Program-made: the position numbers and the translations under genes
The notes under the pieces: model-generated
Told to the model about the DNA's origin: nothing
The model's database searches: none
The model's input: the letters and a program-made list of their open reading frames with translations, nothing else
Shown here: piece after piece, positions 36,164 to 48,104 of the stretch
Layout of the letters: each line of letters starts with the position of its first letter
How positions within the stretch are numbered: the stretch's first letter is position 1
Assembly (NCBI GenBank): GCA_036346405.1
Contig: CM070546.1
Location: 105,158,826-105,222,825, forward strand
Reading direction: 5' to 3'
DNA: 64,000 nucleotides
From: Phyllostachys edulis
Taxonomy: Eukaryota > Streptophyta > Magnoliopsida > Poales > Poaceae

Positions 36164-38290
36164 CTAATTTATCTCATACATAAACTTTTTAAGTTTTCCT
36201 CTTGCATTCTGCATGTATGGAAGTGAAGATCTAGCTCGATGTATCAAATCTTTCAAGTCCTTGCGCATCTCCGATGCCAACTTTTTACTTTCTTCTTCCG
36301 TAAGATCTTTGGGTTTTTCCTCAAAAATATTGACATTCTCATCAAATACAACCCCCCTCTTGCAATTTGCAGTCCACCTTTTCAAAACATGTATGTCCAT
36401 AAAGTAAACTGATACCCAAGATGCCCGAATACTATACCGACCAGCGAACCACTCGTTATCTTCCAAACCGAACTCAGAAATAACAGCTGTCCACTGTGAC
36501 TCGAATTCTTATGGAGTTTCTAAGGGATACACACATGAATTGAAACGACTATAAAAGATTTAGTTATCCCTCAAATCTGGTCTTATCTCAGTTGGAAGTT
36601 TGCTCAATATGTGTCACATGCATAACCTATGCATGCTAGTTGGGAAGACATGCTCAATTGTCTTCTCTATGGCCGCATCTTCATTAGTTATTATTAGGGT
36701 TGTTTGCATTAGTACCGAACCGGAAAAACCATACCGAAAAAACCGAATCATACCGGTCAACTTGGTTTGACCGGTATTTTGTACGGTTTTCAAATTCTGG
36801 TTTTTTCATGATTCGGTTTTTTGGGGAAAAACTGGCAGAAAACCGAAAATACCGATTGCTAGATGGCTCAACCGCTCGACGGCTTGGACCTGAACAGCTT
36901 GTAGCAAGGGTTAATGGGCCTAGCCTGCTGACTAAGTATACCGATGGCTAGTTCGCTTATTACTCCCCCCTTAACCGACTCAGAAGGTTGGTCCATAGAC
37001 CATAGGGACAACGACACAATGTAGCCTTCAAGAAAAGTTGGTTGATGACTGTTGTGTTGGCCTGCTGATTGTTGTGTTGTCCTGCTGATTATTGTGCTGG
37101 CACGAAAATACCAATAGTTGGACCTGGACAGCTTGTAGCTTATGGTTCATATCTGTACTTTCGTAGAGAAAAACGATTGACGAGTAGTAGATTCGTAGTT
37201 GTTTGCTAGTCCCTGACTTGTGTATCGTTCTCAATTCGTGTTAACTTTGGTAAATTTAGTATTTACCAATATCATACCAAAATAAATTGGTATTTCCGAT
37301 ACCAAACCGTATTTTTAAAAATACCGTATTTACTGAACCGTATAAACCAAAAATACCAAACGAACAGCTCTAATTATTATAAACCTAGGTGCAACACCTC
37401 TCATACATCTTAAAAAAGTACGGAACAACCATTTGAATGTTTCAATCATGTGATCGAGCAGCAATGCAACCCCAAATAGAACACATCTCCTATGATTATG
37501 CACTCTTATCAATGGTGCAAATATCATATCATATTGGTTTGTATTATGTGTTGTATCGAATTAGAGTAACTCACCAAAATGAAAATAATTCTTCCTACAT
37601 GTTGCATCCGCCCAAAACACATGCACCAACTTGCCCTTGCCGTCAATAACATAGTTAAAATAAAATGCAGCATTGTTCTCATTCTTTCTAGGTAGATTAT
37701 CAAGGAACATCTGAGCATCTGATGACTTTATACTCTCTCTCAAAGTACGGTGATAATTTTGCAAGTCACTCCTTGTGCATCCTACATTCTGAAATCCACC
37801 CTCACAGACATGAAGATATATAATGGCTTAGATGTCCCATGCTAGCTTGATGGCATGCGAACAATGTAGTCTTAGCCTTCTCATTTACTTGTCTATTAGA
37901 ACGTATCAAGTGATGCTTACTAGGTGAGACAAAACTATTGTTGTACACTTCCACAAATGTCTCTAATATGAACTTATTGTCCTTAGTCTGTTTGATACCA
38001 AACATGACCTCACACTCGCACCTACTCAATTTAGACTCATATGTCCTCTTCATTCTAACCTCCAACTTGTCCTTACTTTTTCCTTCGTTCCAGCCACGTC
38101 TGCCACAATAGTACTGCCTCCATTGCAAAACACTATTGGTAGTCGTCTGTTGTCCAATACGAACAGAGAAGTTGGCAACATACGCATATGCTTTGTAAAA
38201 CTCGAGGCTGCATCCTCATCTTCAAAAATCATCCCTGCGGTAGGCGTCAAGTCGTCATTAACTACTGGTGCGAACGACGAACCATGCAGT
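36164..38290 (-). pseudogene. FAR1/MULE-transposase-like gene, broken
   Basis: FAR1/FHY3-type proteins derive from Mutator-like transposases. On the minus strand, in several frames, the parts come in order. First is the start of the FAR1 DNA-binding domain (GMIFEDEDAASSF, about 38230) and its end (CECEVMFGIKQ, FVEVYNNSFVSPSKHHLIRSNR, about 37900-38010). Next is the linker NYHRTLRESIKSSDAQ, then the transposase core (FWADATCRKNYFHFGELL about 37565; YDMIFAP; LFGVALL; FKWLFRTFLRCM). After the hAT-like insertion comes TNEDAAIEKTIEHVFPTSMHRLCM followed by a stop (36614-36616) where Trp is expected, then HILSKLP. The text then runs from a core segment (DNEWFAGRYSIRASWV) straight into a C-terminal HVLKRWT block, so the core end and SWIM zinc finger are missing. 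Confidence 0.8.
36695..37372. mobile_element. hAT-like non-autonomous element (678 bp)
   Basis: The left end TAGGGTTGTTTG and the complement of the right end TAGAGCTGTTCG match at 9 of 12 bases. The flanking 8-mers GTTATTAT (36687-36694) and ATTATTAT (37373-37380) match at seven of eight, fitting the 8-bp duplication of hAT elements. Subterminal 'taccgaacc' and 'ggtttggtat' words recur in opposite orientation. Removing it rejoins the FAR1-like reading (APRFIII to TNEDAAI). It encodes no transposase. Confidence 0.75.
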
Positions 38291-38299
38291 TGTACGAAT

Positions 38300-39655
38300 G
38301 ATTTAGCCCGAGAACAATATTAATCATTCAAATTAACAAATTGCATTGTATGCACACTCACACAAAACAGAATGTTGGCCGTCTTCCATGGGGTTTTACA
38401 TAGAGAGCTCGCAATGAGGGAGTATGCATCGGCCATTTCGGGACTTGGCAAAGATAGTGGCCGCACGGAGCTGCTCACATCTTCCATTGAATCCATGCAG
38501 TTGCACATAAAAAAAAGATAATAAACAATCGACAAGATCCAACTAAACTGTCAAACCACAAAAAATTGTTTGTGACTACACAATTCACATCATTTGTCCC
38601 GTGCATAACTACAAATAAACTGGGCAATAAACTGTGCAAGGAACATGAAGCTGGGCAAGTAACATCAATTAAACAAAAGAAACCTAGTAATACAGGTTTA
38701 AAATGTCCATGTACATAACTACAAATAAATTGTGCAAACACATGAAGCTATTTTCCTTGTTTCATTTCATATTTGAGAATATCAGTAGAGCCTAAACAAG
38801 TATCTCAATGCGGCAACATTGCTAGGGGATCAAAAACTAAAGATTGACAACTATATAATAAATCAATAAATTGCTAAGAGATCAAGAACTACAGATTTCT
38901 CAATAAGGCAACATTTATCAACAAGTAGGGGGGATTACCTCAACCGGATCGAGCAAGGGGCGGGGCGGCGTAGGTGAGCAGGGGGCACAGGGGGAGGACG
39001 TGGCACAGGGGCATGGTGTGGCGCCGACGCCTTGAGGAGGCTTGACGCAGCAGAAGCAAGCAGAAGGCTGGCAGTCTTGGGCGCAGAGAGGAGTGACTAC
39101 CGTGAGGCAGGCGAGCGAGAAACAGGGGTGTGTGGCGCAAAGTAGGGGCGGTGTGGCGCAAAGTAAGGGCGATCTGAGAGGAGGTGGCGACAGGAGGGCT
39201 CGACGAGGCGCCAGTGATGGCAATGGCAGGAGCTGGCAACAATGTGCCCTAGGCGCTGGGGGATGAGAAACCCTAGCACGGGTTGGGGGAATGGAAGAGG
39301 GGACCGCCGGGGGGGGCAAAATGAGTTTGTTTCTTTCGGGCATGGGTCTTTTTCGCAAAAGTGCGTTTAAGTGGGAGGTGGGATTGACTCGCTCAATCTT
39401 GGACGCGGATTTTGTATCCGACAGATCAGATCACCGATGTCCATACGTGCATAATTGAAGCCATATCCCCCAGATATGTTGCCCTATCTATCTATCTATT
39501 AAATTATTAAAGTGATTGAAAAAGAAGTTACCATGTTCGCTCTGAAGGTCTAAAAACTCTCACGTTAATCGATGAACAAGAGAACACCTACACCATCGAT
39601 TGTGGTGGTTCATATTATAGCAGTATAGATAAAAAGAAAGAGTCCATATCAAGTA
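38300..39655. other. Unassigned flank of the FAR1-like remnant
   Basis: Positions 38930-39300 are GC-rich and have Pro/Ala-rich minus-strand frames (for example 38918-39358) that may be an untranslated leader or chance. No transposon terminal repeat could be paired with the left side of the FAR1-like remnant. The rest is AT-rich without features. Confidence 0.35.
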
Positions 39656-39659
39656 CAGT

Positions 39660-40139
39660 CCAGAAATAACTCAAATTTAGAATAAAAATAAAATAAAATT
39701 AGCAATTTGATTTCCATACTACTTACTATGTAAAAACCTATAAATAAATATAATTAGGAATAAAAATTAGTTAAAAATAGCAATTGGATTTGTTCACGTA
39801 TTCCAATAAAAAATAACTAGAATTCAGAATAAAAATAAAATAAAATTAGCAATTTGAGTTTGATACAAATTCCAAAGTAAAATCCTAGACAATTGTAATT
39901 CGAATAAAATTTAAAGAAAAATTAGCAATTTGATGTGTATCTTAATTCCAATACAATATAATTGAAATTCAGAGTTAAAAATAAAATAAAATTTGCAATT
40001 TGATTTCTATATGAATTCCAAAGAAAAATCCCTAAATAACTAAAATTTAAAATAAATTAAAATAAAATTAGCAATTTGATTTGTATACGAAGTCCAATAA
40101 AAAATTACAATTTTGAAAGAAAATAAAAGTTGCAATTTT
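39660..40139. repeat. Dimeric AT-rich tandem repeat, about 147-bp higher unit
   Basis: The word AGCAATTTGAT (with small changes) recurs at about 39701, 39779, 39848, 39924, 39994, 40070 and 40131. Spacing alternates 78, 69, 76, 70, 76, 61. Odd units share an 'aaagtaaaatccta / aaagaaaaatcccta' stretch and even units a 'ccaataaaaaat' stretch, so two related half-units form a repeat of about 147 bp. Copies are diverged. Only about 480 bases are present. Confidence 0.75.
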
Positions 40140-40818
40140 AGGTCCTGACATCGCGTCCTCGGAGACCCTAAGGGTGGCGACGGCGAGGACAGAGACAACC
40201 TGTAGTGGCGACATGGCTGCGTGATGCGGTAGTGGCATTCTGGATTGCGACGGTAACGACGAATAGGTGAATAATCCCGCAAACTACTGTGTGTGCATGA
40301 GCATTTACACCCTAAGGGGGTTCTAATGGTGCCACCTGCACGATGCGGTAAGCTCTGTGCTCGATTGTCCACGGTGACATTGGTAGCATGCACGCACGGA
40401 CTTGTGTGATATGTTTTTGTGACATTGATTATGGTCTCAAGGGATGTGGGCTGGCATGCTCTGTGGAATTGCACTTCATACACTGATTTTACTGTTTGTA
40501 GTCTAGAGAACAGATTGGAAAGCAGAGATATGAAATTTCATCATCTTTACTTTACCTACCATCCTTCCATGCAAACAATTCATTTTTTTGTCAAACCTAA
40601 TGAACGAGACATCTACCGGAGAATATTAGTTCTTCCATCTTCTCTCGATGAAAATGTTAGCTCTTCCTTAACCTAACCAAATGCCTGGAACACTATTCTT
40701 ACTCCCTCACAAAGAGTTGAAAGAAAAAATTAGAATAAAGAAAAAAATTAGAATATATTAATTGTTTGATAGACATCAATTTCTCTGTATTAATCCAAGC
40801 TTAGTACAGTATTCACAA
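40140..40818. other. Unassigned stretch
   Basis: Only short frames occur (40040-40483 minus, 40419-40676 plus), without domains. It ends at the Helitron-like left border. Confidence 0.35.
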
Positions 40819-43800
40819 TCTTAATATATATCTTAACTAATAAAAGAAAGAGTTTACCCCAGCGCAGTGGGATGATCACCTCCCTGTTCCACACATGCCG
40901 ACAGGTGGGCCCTAGCTGTCAGCCCTATGCCCAATGCCCCCCGAGTCACTGGTTCCTCCACTCCACGCCCCAGTCCACTCCTCTCCCTAAGCACCCCTCC
41001 ACTAGTCCCAACTTTATCTCTCTCGCACGTTCATCTCCACCCACGGTGGTGGCAATGGGTGACGACATGTCTGCCAAAGAACTCCGCGCCTTAGCCTCCT
41101 CACCCCGTCACTCCTTTTCACCCAATCCATTGTGCGTTGTCGTACCGTGTCACCTCCACCCTCCAGTTGCCCGTGGAGAAGGCAAGCGGCGTACTCCTTT
41201 TCAAACTTGACACCTGCCGCTACTGCTTGACCCTTTCCGACTGATGTTCGTAACTGGCGTTGCCACCACCTTCACCGAGCCCTTCAGATCCGGTCGGGAT
41301 CGAGAGACCGTGCGGCCACCCCAAATTCTAGAGAGGCACCACGCTGCCTCTCCATCCCCCATGACATGAGAAACTGATCAGGGAGTCGTAGCCTGTGTGC
41401 CACAGCCAGACTCGCCGAAGAGGAGCCTTCGCTTGCTGGCTTGCTGGGCATGTATGCCATGGCAAGCAGTGTCAGAAGGGACATGGGCGTTCTCCCCCTG
41501 TGTAACATCGCAAACTCGGGTTTGTGTTTCAAATGTATAAAAATGAGGAGAATTTAAAACTTTTGTTGCATCATGTTTGTTATTTGAATTTTTTGGAATT
41601 TCTTTCTAAGGTTTTGTTGATTTCTAAAACCTAATGCTTCAATTGATTAGAAGCATAATCCTTTAAAACTTCTAAAACAAATCTTGTGATCATCCTCTAA
41701 ACATATTTTTCCTAGGTTCTAAATCATCCTAGTGACTCATCTGAAAAATTTCAACATTTTTAGATTTTATTTGCTATTATTAAGAAACTAGTCAAACCTA
41801 TTAGATCCTTAGTCAAACCCTACGACAGAACATTGAGAAATTTCTAGAGAAAAATATACTACATAAAAACCTCTAGAAATTTTACAAAAGGTTAATCTTG
41901 GAGTCAGGAACCTCCAGTAAAAATTTCTGAATTTTTGGAGTTGTGCATCTCTATCTAAAAATTCCTAGAACTCTCAGCCTTATTGTAAAACCCAACCTTG
42001 TATTGTTCCTCGGACCCGGACCCAAGTCACTTGGTTGAACCCACCCATCTTCGCGCTCGGGCTAGTCCGAACAAACGCAAAATTATTTGGGCCGTCTGAT
42101 TTCAATCAAACCATCCACATCGTTTGGGAACGTTCGGACCGTCCGAACGATCAATTCAATCAGGACTGTCCAATCTCAATCGGACCGTCCGCATCACTTG
42201 GGAACGTTCGGACTGTCCGAACAACACTCTCAATCAGAACCGCCCATTTCTGATAGGACCGTCGAAACATTTTGACCCGGTCGCTTGACTCAACCCAACC
42301 CACTCATCAAAATCCGACCGAGCCACTTTGCTTGTTCTGCTGACTAGTGGGCCCTGCTTGCCTGGTCGTCTTCTCCATGCGGCCTACGTGCCTGTGCCAG
42401 CTTGCCATGCACGCCATGGTCGACCTCGTCACCAATGACCGCCCAGCTACCCCGCACCTGGTTTTTTAAGCGCACCCGTGGTTTGGTCGCATTGACCGCG
42501 CTCGCCCATACCCCGGTCACCTCGCCATCGCGTCATTGTCGCTCGCGGCAGAGCCATTAACAAAGTTCACCATGGAACTCTTTTCTCGTGTTTCTCTGCC
42601 CTAGAGCCTATAAAAGCTCCTCATTGGTTTCATTTTCTTCTTTTTCATCATTTTCGAATCATCCTCACCTCCACCTCCCTCTTCCACCGAAGGAAATCAT
42701 AAAGAGCTCAAGCTCTCAATTCCGGCCATCACACCTCAACGTTGTTCCAGCACCACAAGGGTTCATTTCCATTTCTGTTCACATCACTTTGCGCCCCTAA
42801 TCACCATCATCATTTCCCCTAATCCAATTTTGGTTTGCATTCACAGGAATTATCGAATTTTGGATTTAATCTTCTTCGGCCGAAAACGCTCCCCTTCCTT
42901 CTTAGCTCTGGTGTGGTGAGTCAATACCCAAATTGTTGGTTGTTTAACCATCTCTGGACCTCTCTGAAGTTTCTTCTACCTCCCATTTCCTCCCTCAATC
43001 CTTAGTTCATTCCATCCTCGTTGGAGCACCGCCGTCGCCTTTGGATCCTCGCCTCCAGCACGACTCCGACTAGCTTATCCTCCCTTATCCACTCCGGTAT
43101 GCTCCTAGCCCTTCTTTGGTGCTAGTGTGCGCCTTGGATAGCTCAAAACGTTGTAGTATCGGCCTTGCCATATTTCCCGTAGCTTCACCTCCGCTCCACC
43201 TCGTCGCACCACCGTTTGAGTCCATCTCCGGTGATGCTTTGGCCACCGGTGGGTGCGCAATAGTGTAAGGGTCCTATTTTAGTCCTTAGTTCGCGTTGTC
43301 TTAGCCTCCTTCACTAGCGATTAGCCGGAGAAGATCGTGGCTGGACTCACTTCATTGTCGGATAGCCGACACGTTCTGTAGCACAATCATTAGCTTTTAA
43401 TCGTTGTCCTAAGAGCATCTTACTGTGTAGATCTGGTAAAATCTGAGTTAATGTTTCACTGATGTGTGGGCCCTTGAATAGAAAACAAGAGGTTAAACTC
43501 TGGTCAAAGCTTCTGTCTTTGACATGTAGGACCCACCTGTCAGTTCGCTTGAGTTAGAATCTGAACTTGTATCTCATCTGGACTGTCTGATTTGATCTCA
43601 ACGGTCCAGATCGTTTTGGCCGTTCGGACCATCCGAACGTCCCTTTCGTTTGGACCGTCCGATTTAGTTTCAACTGTCCGAGCTTGTCTCTCGTTTGGAC
43701 CGTCCGATTTCGATTCAACCGCCTGGATTGGTTGGGCGGTTTGGACCGTCTGAACGCGAATTTCCATTTGAACCGTCCGATTAGATCTCAACGGTCTGAA

Positions 43801-46381
43801 TGTTTTCAGCTCAGGGTTTAAAAGAAAAACCGTAAATCAATTAGTTGTGTACTGTAAATTGTTTTAAACTTCAAAATTGCATAAGTAATTCTTTTTAACT
43901 CCTTTTTGCATGAAACAAATTTTGTTGGTTTCCTTTTTAAATGTACTTTAATATAAAATTGGTTTGAATCTTGTTTCTGTTCTAGAAAAATTTCGTGAGT
44001 AGAATTATCTTTGATTTAGCACTATTTCTTGCACTAAAAATTGTTTTAACTTAAAAAATGCATAAGTAATTCTATGTAACTCCAATTTGAATAAACTCAA
44101 GCTTGTTGGTTTCCTCGTTAGTGTACTTTAATGTAGAATAGGTTTTGAGTATGTTACTGCCTCTGAAAATCTTTATTTTACATATGATTTGTGCACTACT
44201 TTCATGACTTTGAAAAATCATAAGAAATTCATTTTAGCTCCAAATGAGGTGAATCAAATTCCATTGTTCATCTCATGTGGTGCTCTGTCTACCATAAAAT
44301 ATTCCTATTCACCACCTCTCTGGAAATTTTGGCCAAAAAATTTAATTCAGATGAACAGTACCCGAGAGGGATTTGTCAGCACTTTTATTAAAAACTGATT
44401 TTATTTTGGCTACAACTTTTGCATGCATCATCCAAATCATTTGATATTTGTTGATAAATTCATTTAAAATCATTATCTACCTTTTGTGTAAATTTCATAA
44501 TTTTTGGTTGAGTTTGAATTTTTGAGCTTATTCGATATTTTTCGTTCTTATTGGTTCTTTTCGCTCTTTCGATAGGTTTCATCAATTCGGTTGAACATGA
44601 GAGTGATCCTTAGCAGCAAGCAAGTTATCTCCAGTAAGGCAAGTAGTTCTTCCTTTGATGCACATTGATCCCATTATTTTCGTATGCTAATATTTCAAAT
44701 TTTCAACTGTATGTATGCATGCTATGTTGACAAGTATTTTCTCAGTCATGATAGTTTACCTGATTAGTTACTTGAACTGTAGGTAAACATTCATTCTTTA
44801 CCACTGAGCCTAGGTTTATATCCACTGTGATTTAGAGCTCGATGGATGGGCTCTAGTCACTTTATATTTAGTATGCGAGTTGTTGACACTTAGCCATGCC
44901 AAGAACGGTAGGCTGGGGATCATCGCTCCGGCAATGGTCATTCTATCATCACTATGAATAGTTGGGTCAGGGTACTCATGTATATAATGTATTTGGAAAA
45001 CTAAAACTGAAAATAAAATATTTTAAACTTGGGCACATTGGTTGGATGGTGTGATGTTGGGTGTGTGCTTGGTGCCCGAGTTAACAAGGACCGAATTACT
45101 TGCGCTATTGATCCAAGCACTTTTTCATGCAACCACATGAGGGCATATGGGAACCCTCTTGACTTAGTACTTTGGCGTGTGTTAGCTTCGAGTCGTAGGA
45201 GGTTGTGTGTGTTGTGTTGAAAAAGAAATGTTTTGTGTGTTGGGTGTGCGGGGGTAGGTTCCTGTCTAGGTTCTCCACACCGGGGAGCATCAGTACTTTT
45301 CTAAGGCTGATGACTCTGACATAACGTATGGTTTCCATCGTACGGGCGACTCGTAGTTAATACATTATATTAGAAAATGTCTCGTAAGACTTAGCTTTGC
45401 CGGCATACCTAAGGAAGTGTGCTCTATAGCTTGACAAAAAGGCGATCTGACATGTGGGTAAAGTTGTACACCCCTGCAGGGTATAATCTATTCAAATAGC
45501 CTCGTCCTAGGCCATGGACACACTTGGTTATTTCCTGCAAGAATTAGACTATAACATTTTCGATAAAACTTGAAATCGGGTGGTACGAATGGGAAATTCG
45601 TGCTATGTTGTGGTGGTTGTTGGGAAGTCACATCTAGGATATTAATTATGTTTATAATTGTTGTTCCGCTATTATTTAAACAAATAAAAATAGATTTGTT
45701 AAATTGCCTTCAATCTATTACACTATTGCAAATGAAATGCTGCTTTACGCTAAAAATGAACTCTATAGCCATCTCCATTGAATCAAGCCTGCATGTAGCT
45801 ATATATAGGATTGTTATTCGTAAGTCTTGCGAGTACGTTTTTGTACTCAGTTGCATTGCTTATTTGCTGCAGAGGAGGTTGACCCCCCAAGGGGTTGATC
45901 AGTGTGAGATTGCCTACGAAGTTGACGACTAGCTTGGCGGCCTAGTCGGTTGCCTTGTGGGTAAGGGCAAATCAGTTGGCTTTTGTTTATCGCCATCTTA
46001 TGACTTTTGCTTCCGCTGCTACCTTAGTGTTTATTTTCACTTGGCCGGTCAGCCACTGTTGTATTATAAACTTGTATATCTTTTGGATGTTGTAACTATG
46101 TCTTTATTAGTATGGTACTTTTGTATGGAATTGATGCTTGATTTTGTGATGGTGTATGTGATGATTGGTCTTTTGACTGTGATGATAATTTTCAGTGGGA
46201 GACTGTGAGCTCTAGATGTGTATGTTCATAAAGCTTCAAGAAGTGTAGTTGTAGAACATATTATATTAACGAAATGTCCATTTGACATTCATTTGTATGC
46301 TTCACATGATGAGTATACATTACCTAAAATTATTTAGTGCAAATTATGTGTTTGCATTGCAACGCACATGCACCCTATTAG
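40819..46381 (+). mobile_element. Helitron-like element containing a long LTR-like segment
   Basis: The left end is A|TCTTAATATATATC (TC start after A), followed by 'taataaaagaaagag'. The right end is GCATTGCAACGCAC then ATGCACCCTATTAG|T. This is close to rice Helitron 3' ends, which have a GCAACGCAC stem and finish in CTAG before T. A hairpin forms from GTGTTTGC (46348-46355) with GCAACGCAC (46359-46367). No Rep/helicase gene is visible, so it would be non-autonomous. 40872-41500 may be captured host sequence. The final CTRR is degraded to TTAG, which lowers certainty. Confidence 0.6.
41502..46210 (+). mobile_element. LTR-like segment, gypsy family of the other long LTRs
   Basis: It starts TGTAACATCGC like the 7879 and 23685 LTRs. 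It contains the family core: 'gggtaaagttgtaca' near 45456, palindrome-like CTATTCAAATAG at 45488-45499, 'cttgcgagtac' near 45826 and 'ttggccggtcagcca' near 46041. No clean CA end or 5-bp duplication was found, so the right end may be truncated near 46.2 kb. Repeats of 'gaccgtccga' cluster at 42110-42270 and 43570-43800. Contained frames are not genes. Confidence 0.65.
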
Positions 46382-46556
46382 TAACTATCAAGAATCCCCA
46401 CTTGCATGGGAAGGGAGCATGCACGACGACGTTGTTCGGTACTTCGATATGAGTGGGTCAAATCACAAAAAGGAAATCCAGAAATAACTCATCAATATGT
46501 ATAGTTGGTGAAAAATCGAACAGAACCTCACGAATCACACCCACACATAGTAGCTA

Positions 46557-46809
46557 CTCTCTCCGGTCACGAATACATGTCGTTTTAGACATCGACACGG
46601 TCCGTAAAATATAACTTTAACTACTAATTTTTATTGTAACATATTTATAAAACATAATAAATTGTAATATTATGATAAACTTTTTGAGACAAATCTATAC
46701 ATGATTTTCACGTGTCCAATCCAAATATTTTTTAAAATACCGATAGCTGATGTTTCGAAAGTTTGACTGCATGTATATGAAAACGATATGTGTTTGTGAC
46801 CGGAGGAAG
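46557..46809. mobile_element. Stowaway-like MITE (253 bp)
   Basis: Ends CTCTCTCCGGTCAC and, on the opposite strand, CTTCCTCCGGTCAC match the Stowaway pattern CTCCCTCCGT. TA flanks both sides (46555-46556 and 46810-46811). The interior is AT-rich, with inverted 'acatgtcgtttt' and 'aaaacgatatgt' just inside the ends. Such elements are moved by Tc1/mariner transposases. Confidence 0.9.
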
Positions 46810-46811
46810 TA

Positions 46812-47968
46812 GGCCTGCATGGACTACTCAACAGTCAGCGATCGATGGGCGGTGAATAAGGAAATTTCAATTATTCTGTGTGAAATGGTGTGTATGATGA
46901 TTTTTGTGCGTTTCTAGAACAGTGCTGCCTATCTCCCACCTTCCGCAAAGGGTGCTGCTCCCGGGAAGCAGGGGTGGAGGATAATGCAGGCCAACCTGGG
47001 CCATGGCCACCCCAACATTTTCACATTTCTTAAGAGAAAATAGTATATGTTTTGAACATACGTATTGCTTGATCCAAAAGATTGTCACCCCTGGCCCCTC
47101 CTTGGTATCAGCTCAAGCTCCGCCACTGCCAGGGAGAATTCCAACCCGCTGACGACAGTGCAGCGTGAAACACAGCTAGCTAGCTTTATACAATCGAACA
47201 AAACAAGCGATCAAATTCAAACCACGTACTGTAGAGAATTAGTTATTCGCTTTGGACCGGATATCTCTGGGATGATCGATCGCGTCGGGCGATTTCATTA
47301 CCGTGGAATTGATGCTTCTTTGACTTAACCGGGACAGATCAAACGATCAATGGCGTCCGGAACGAGCAAACGACCTGTGGAGCCGGTCAATGCGATTTCA
47401 GTATTATATATACACAGGTGTACTCATATGTACTACTTAGCTTGCATGGTGATGCCATGGAGAACGCGAAAGTCAGCGTAAACGACCAGCCGCCCGTTGA
47501 CAAAATTATTTCCACCGATGTCACCGCGACCACGTAGCAACGACCCAGATTATTATCAACTATCGATTGGTAATAATGTAGCTACAGCTGGATTAGCGCT
47601 GGCTACTCGCACCGATGCACATTTATAGTTTCTTCGACGACCTGCACGAGAGCTAGCTGACGAAGCATGTGGTGTGCGTACGTACTATCACGTTCGTGCA
47701 CGATTTGTGTAGGCTCTCGCGCGCTTGAGTCTTTGACATATGAGTACCTAGCTAGCACTTCTCTAGTTGTCTACTGTTTCCTCCATTGAAGAAGTCCAAG
47801 CAAAATCAACGCGCTGTACGTATGCGGAGCAGGCTGCTGGAAATTAATAGGTAGAAAACTCGAGATTTATGAACAGCTAGCAAGATTTTTCACTTCAGAG
47901 CAGCCCAATAACATGTGATGTGCTCGAGTTCTAAGACCGGCTTGGGCGCCCATCTCATTCTTTAGTGA
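46812..47968. other. Intergenic, no gene supported
   Basis: The phrases 'gggccatggccaccccaac' (near 46999) and 'tggtatcagctcaagctccgc' (near 47103) are reminiscent of dispersed rice repeats, but no element borders were found. Frames at 47065-47328 and elsewhere lack domains. Confidence 0.35.
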
Positions 47969-48104
47969 GAATGCCATATCTTTTGGACATTTTGATAGGA
48001 AAAAGGATTTTTGTTCCAAAAACGCAAAAGGATTTTGAATGCCATATCTTTTGGACATTTTGATAGGAAAAAGGATTTTTGTTCCAAAAACGCGAAAGGA
48101 TTTT
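47969..48104. repeat. 68-bp perfect-looking tandem duplication
   Basis: The block starting 'aatgccatatcttttggac' at 47970 recurs at 48038 and is nearly identical up to 'aaaacgc(a/g)aaaggattt'. Very low divergence suggests a recent event. Confidence 0.92.

Noticed and set aside
35900..39420. Mutator-type long inverted repeats around the FAR1-like remnant
   Set aside because: The 'ctttttcgcaaaagtgcg' stretch near 39350 looked like a possible terminus, but no matching inverse was seen near 35.9-36.2 kb.
45029..46208. Frames of 63-120 codons near the right end of the LTR-like segment
   Set aside because: They overlap conserved noncoding LTR blocks found at unrelated frames in the sibling LTRs.
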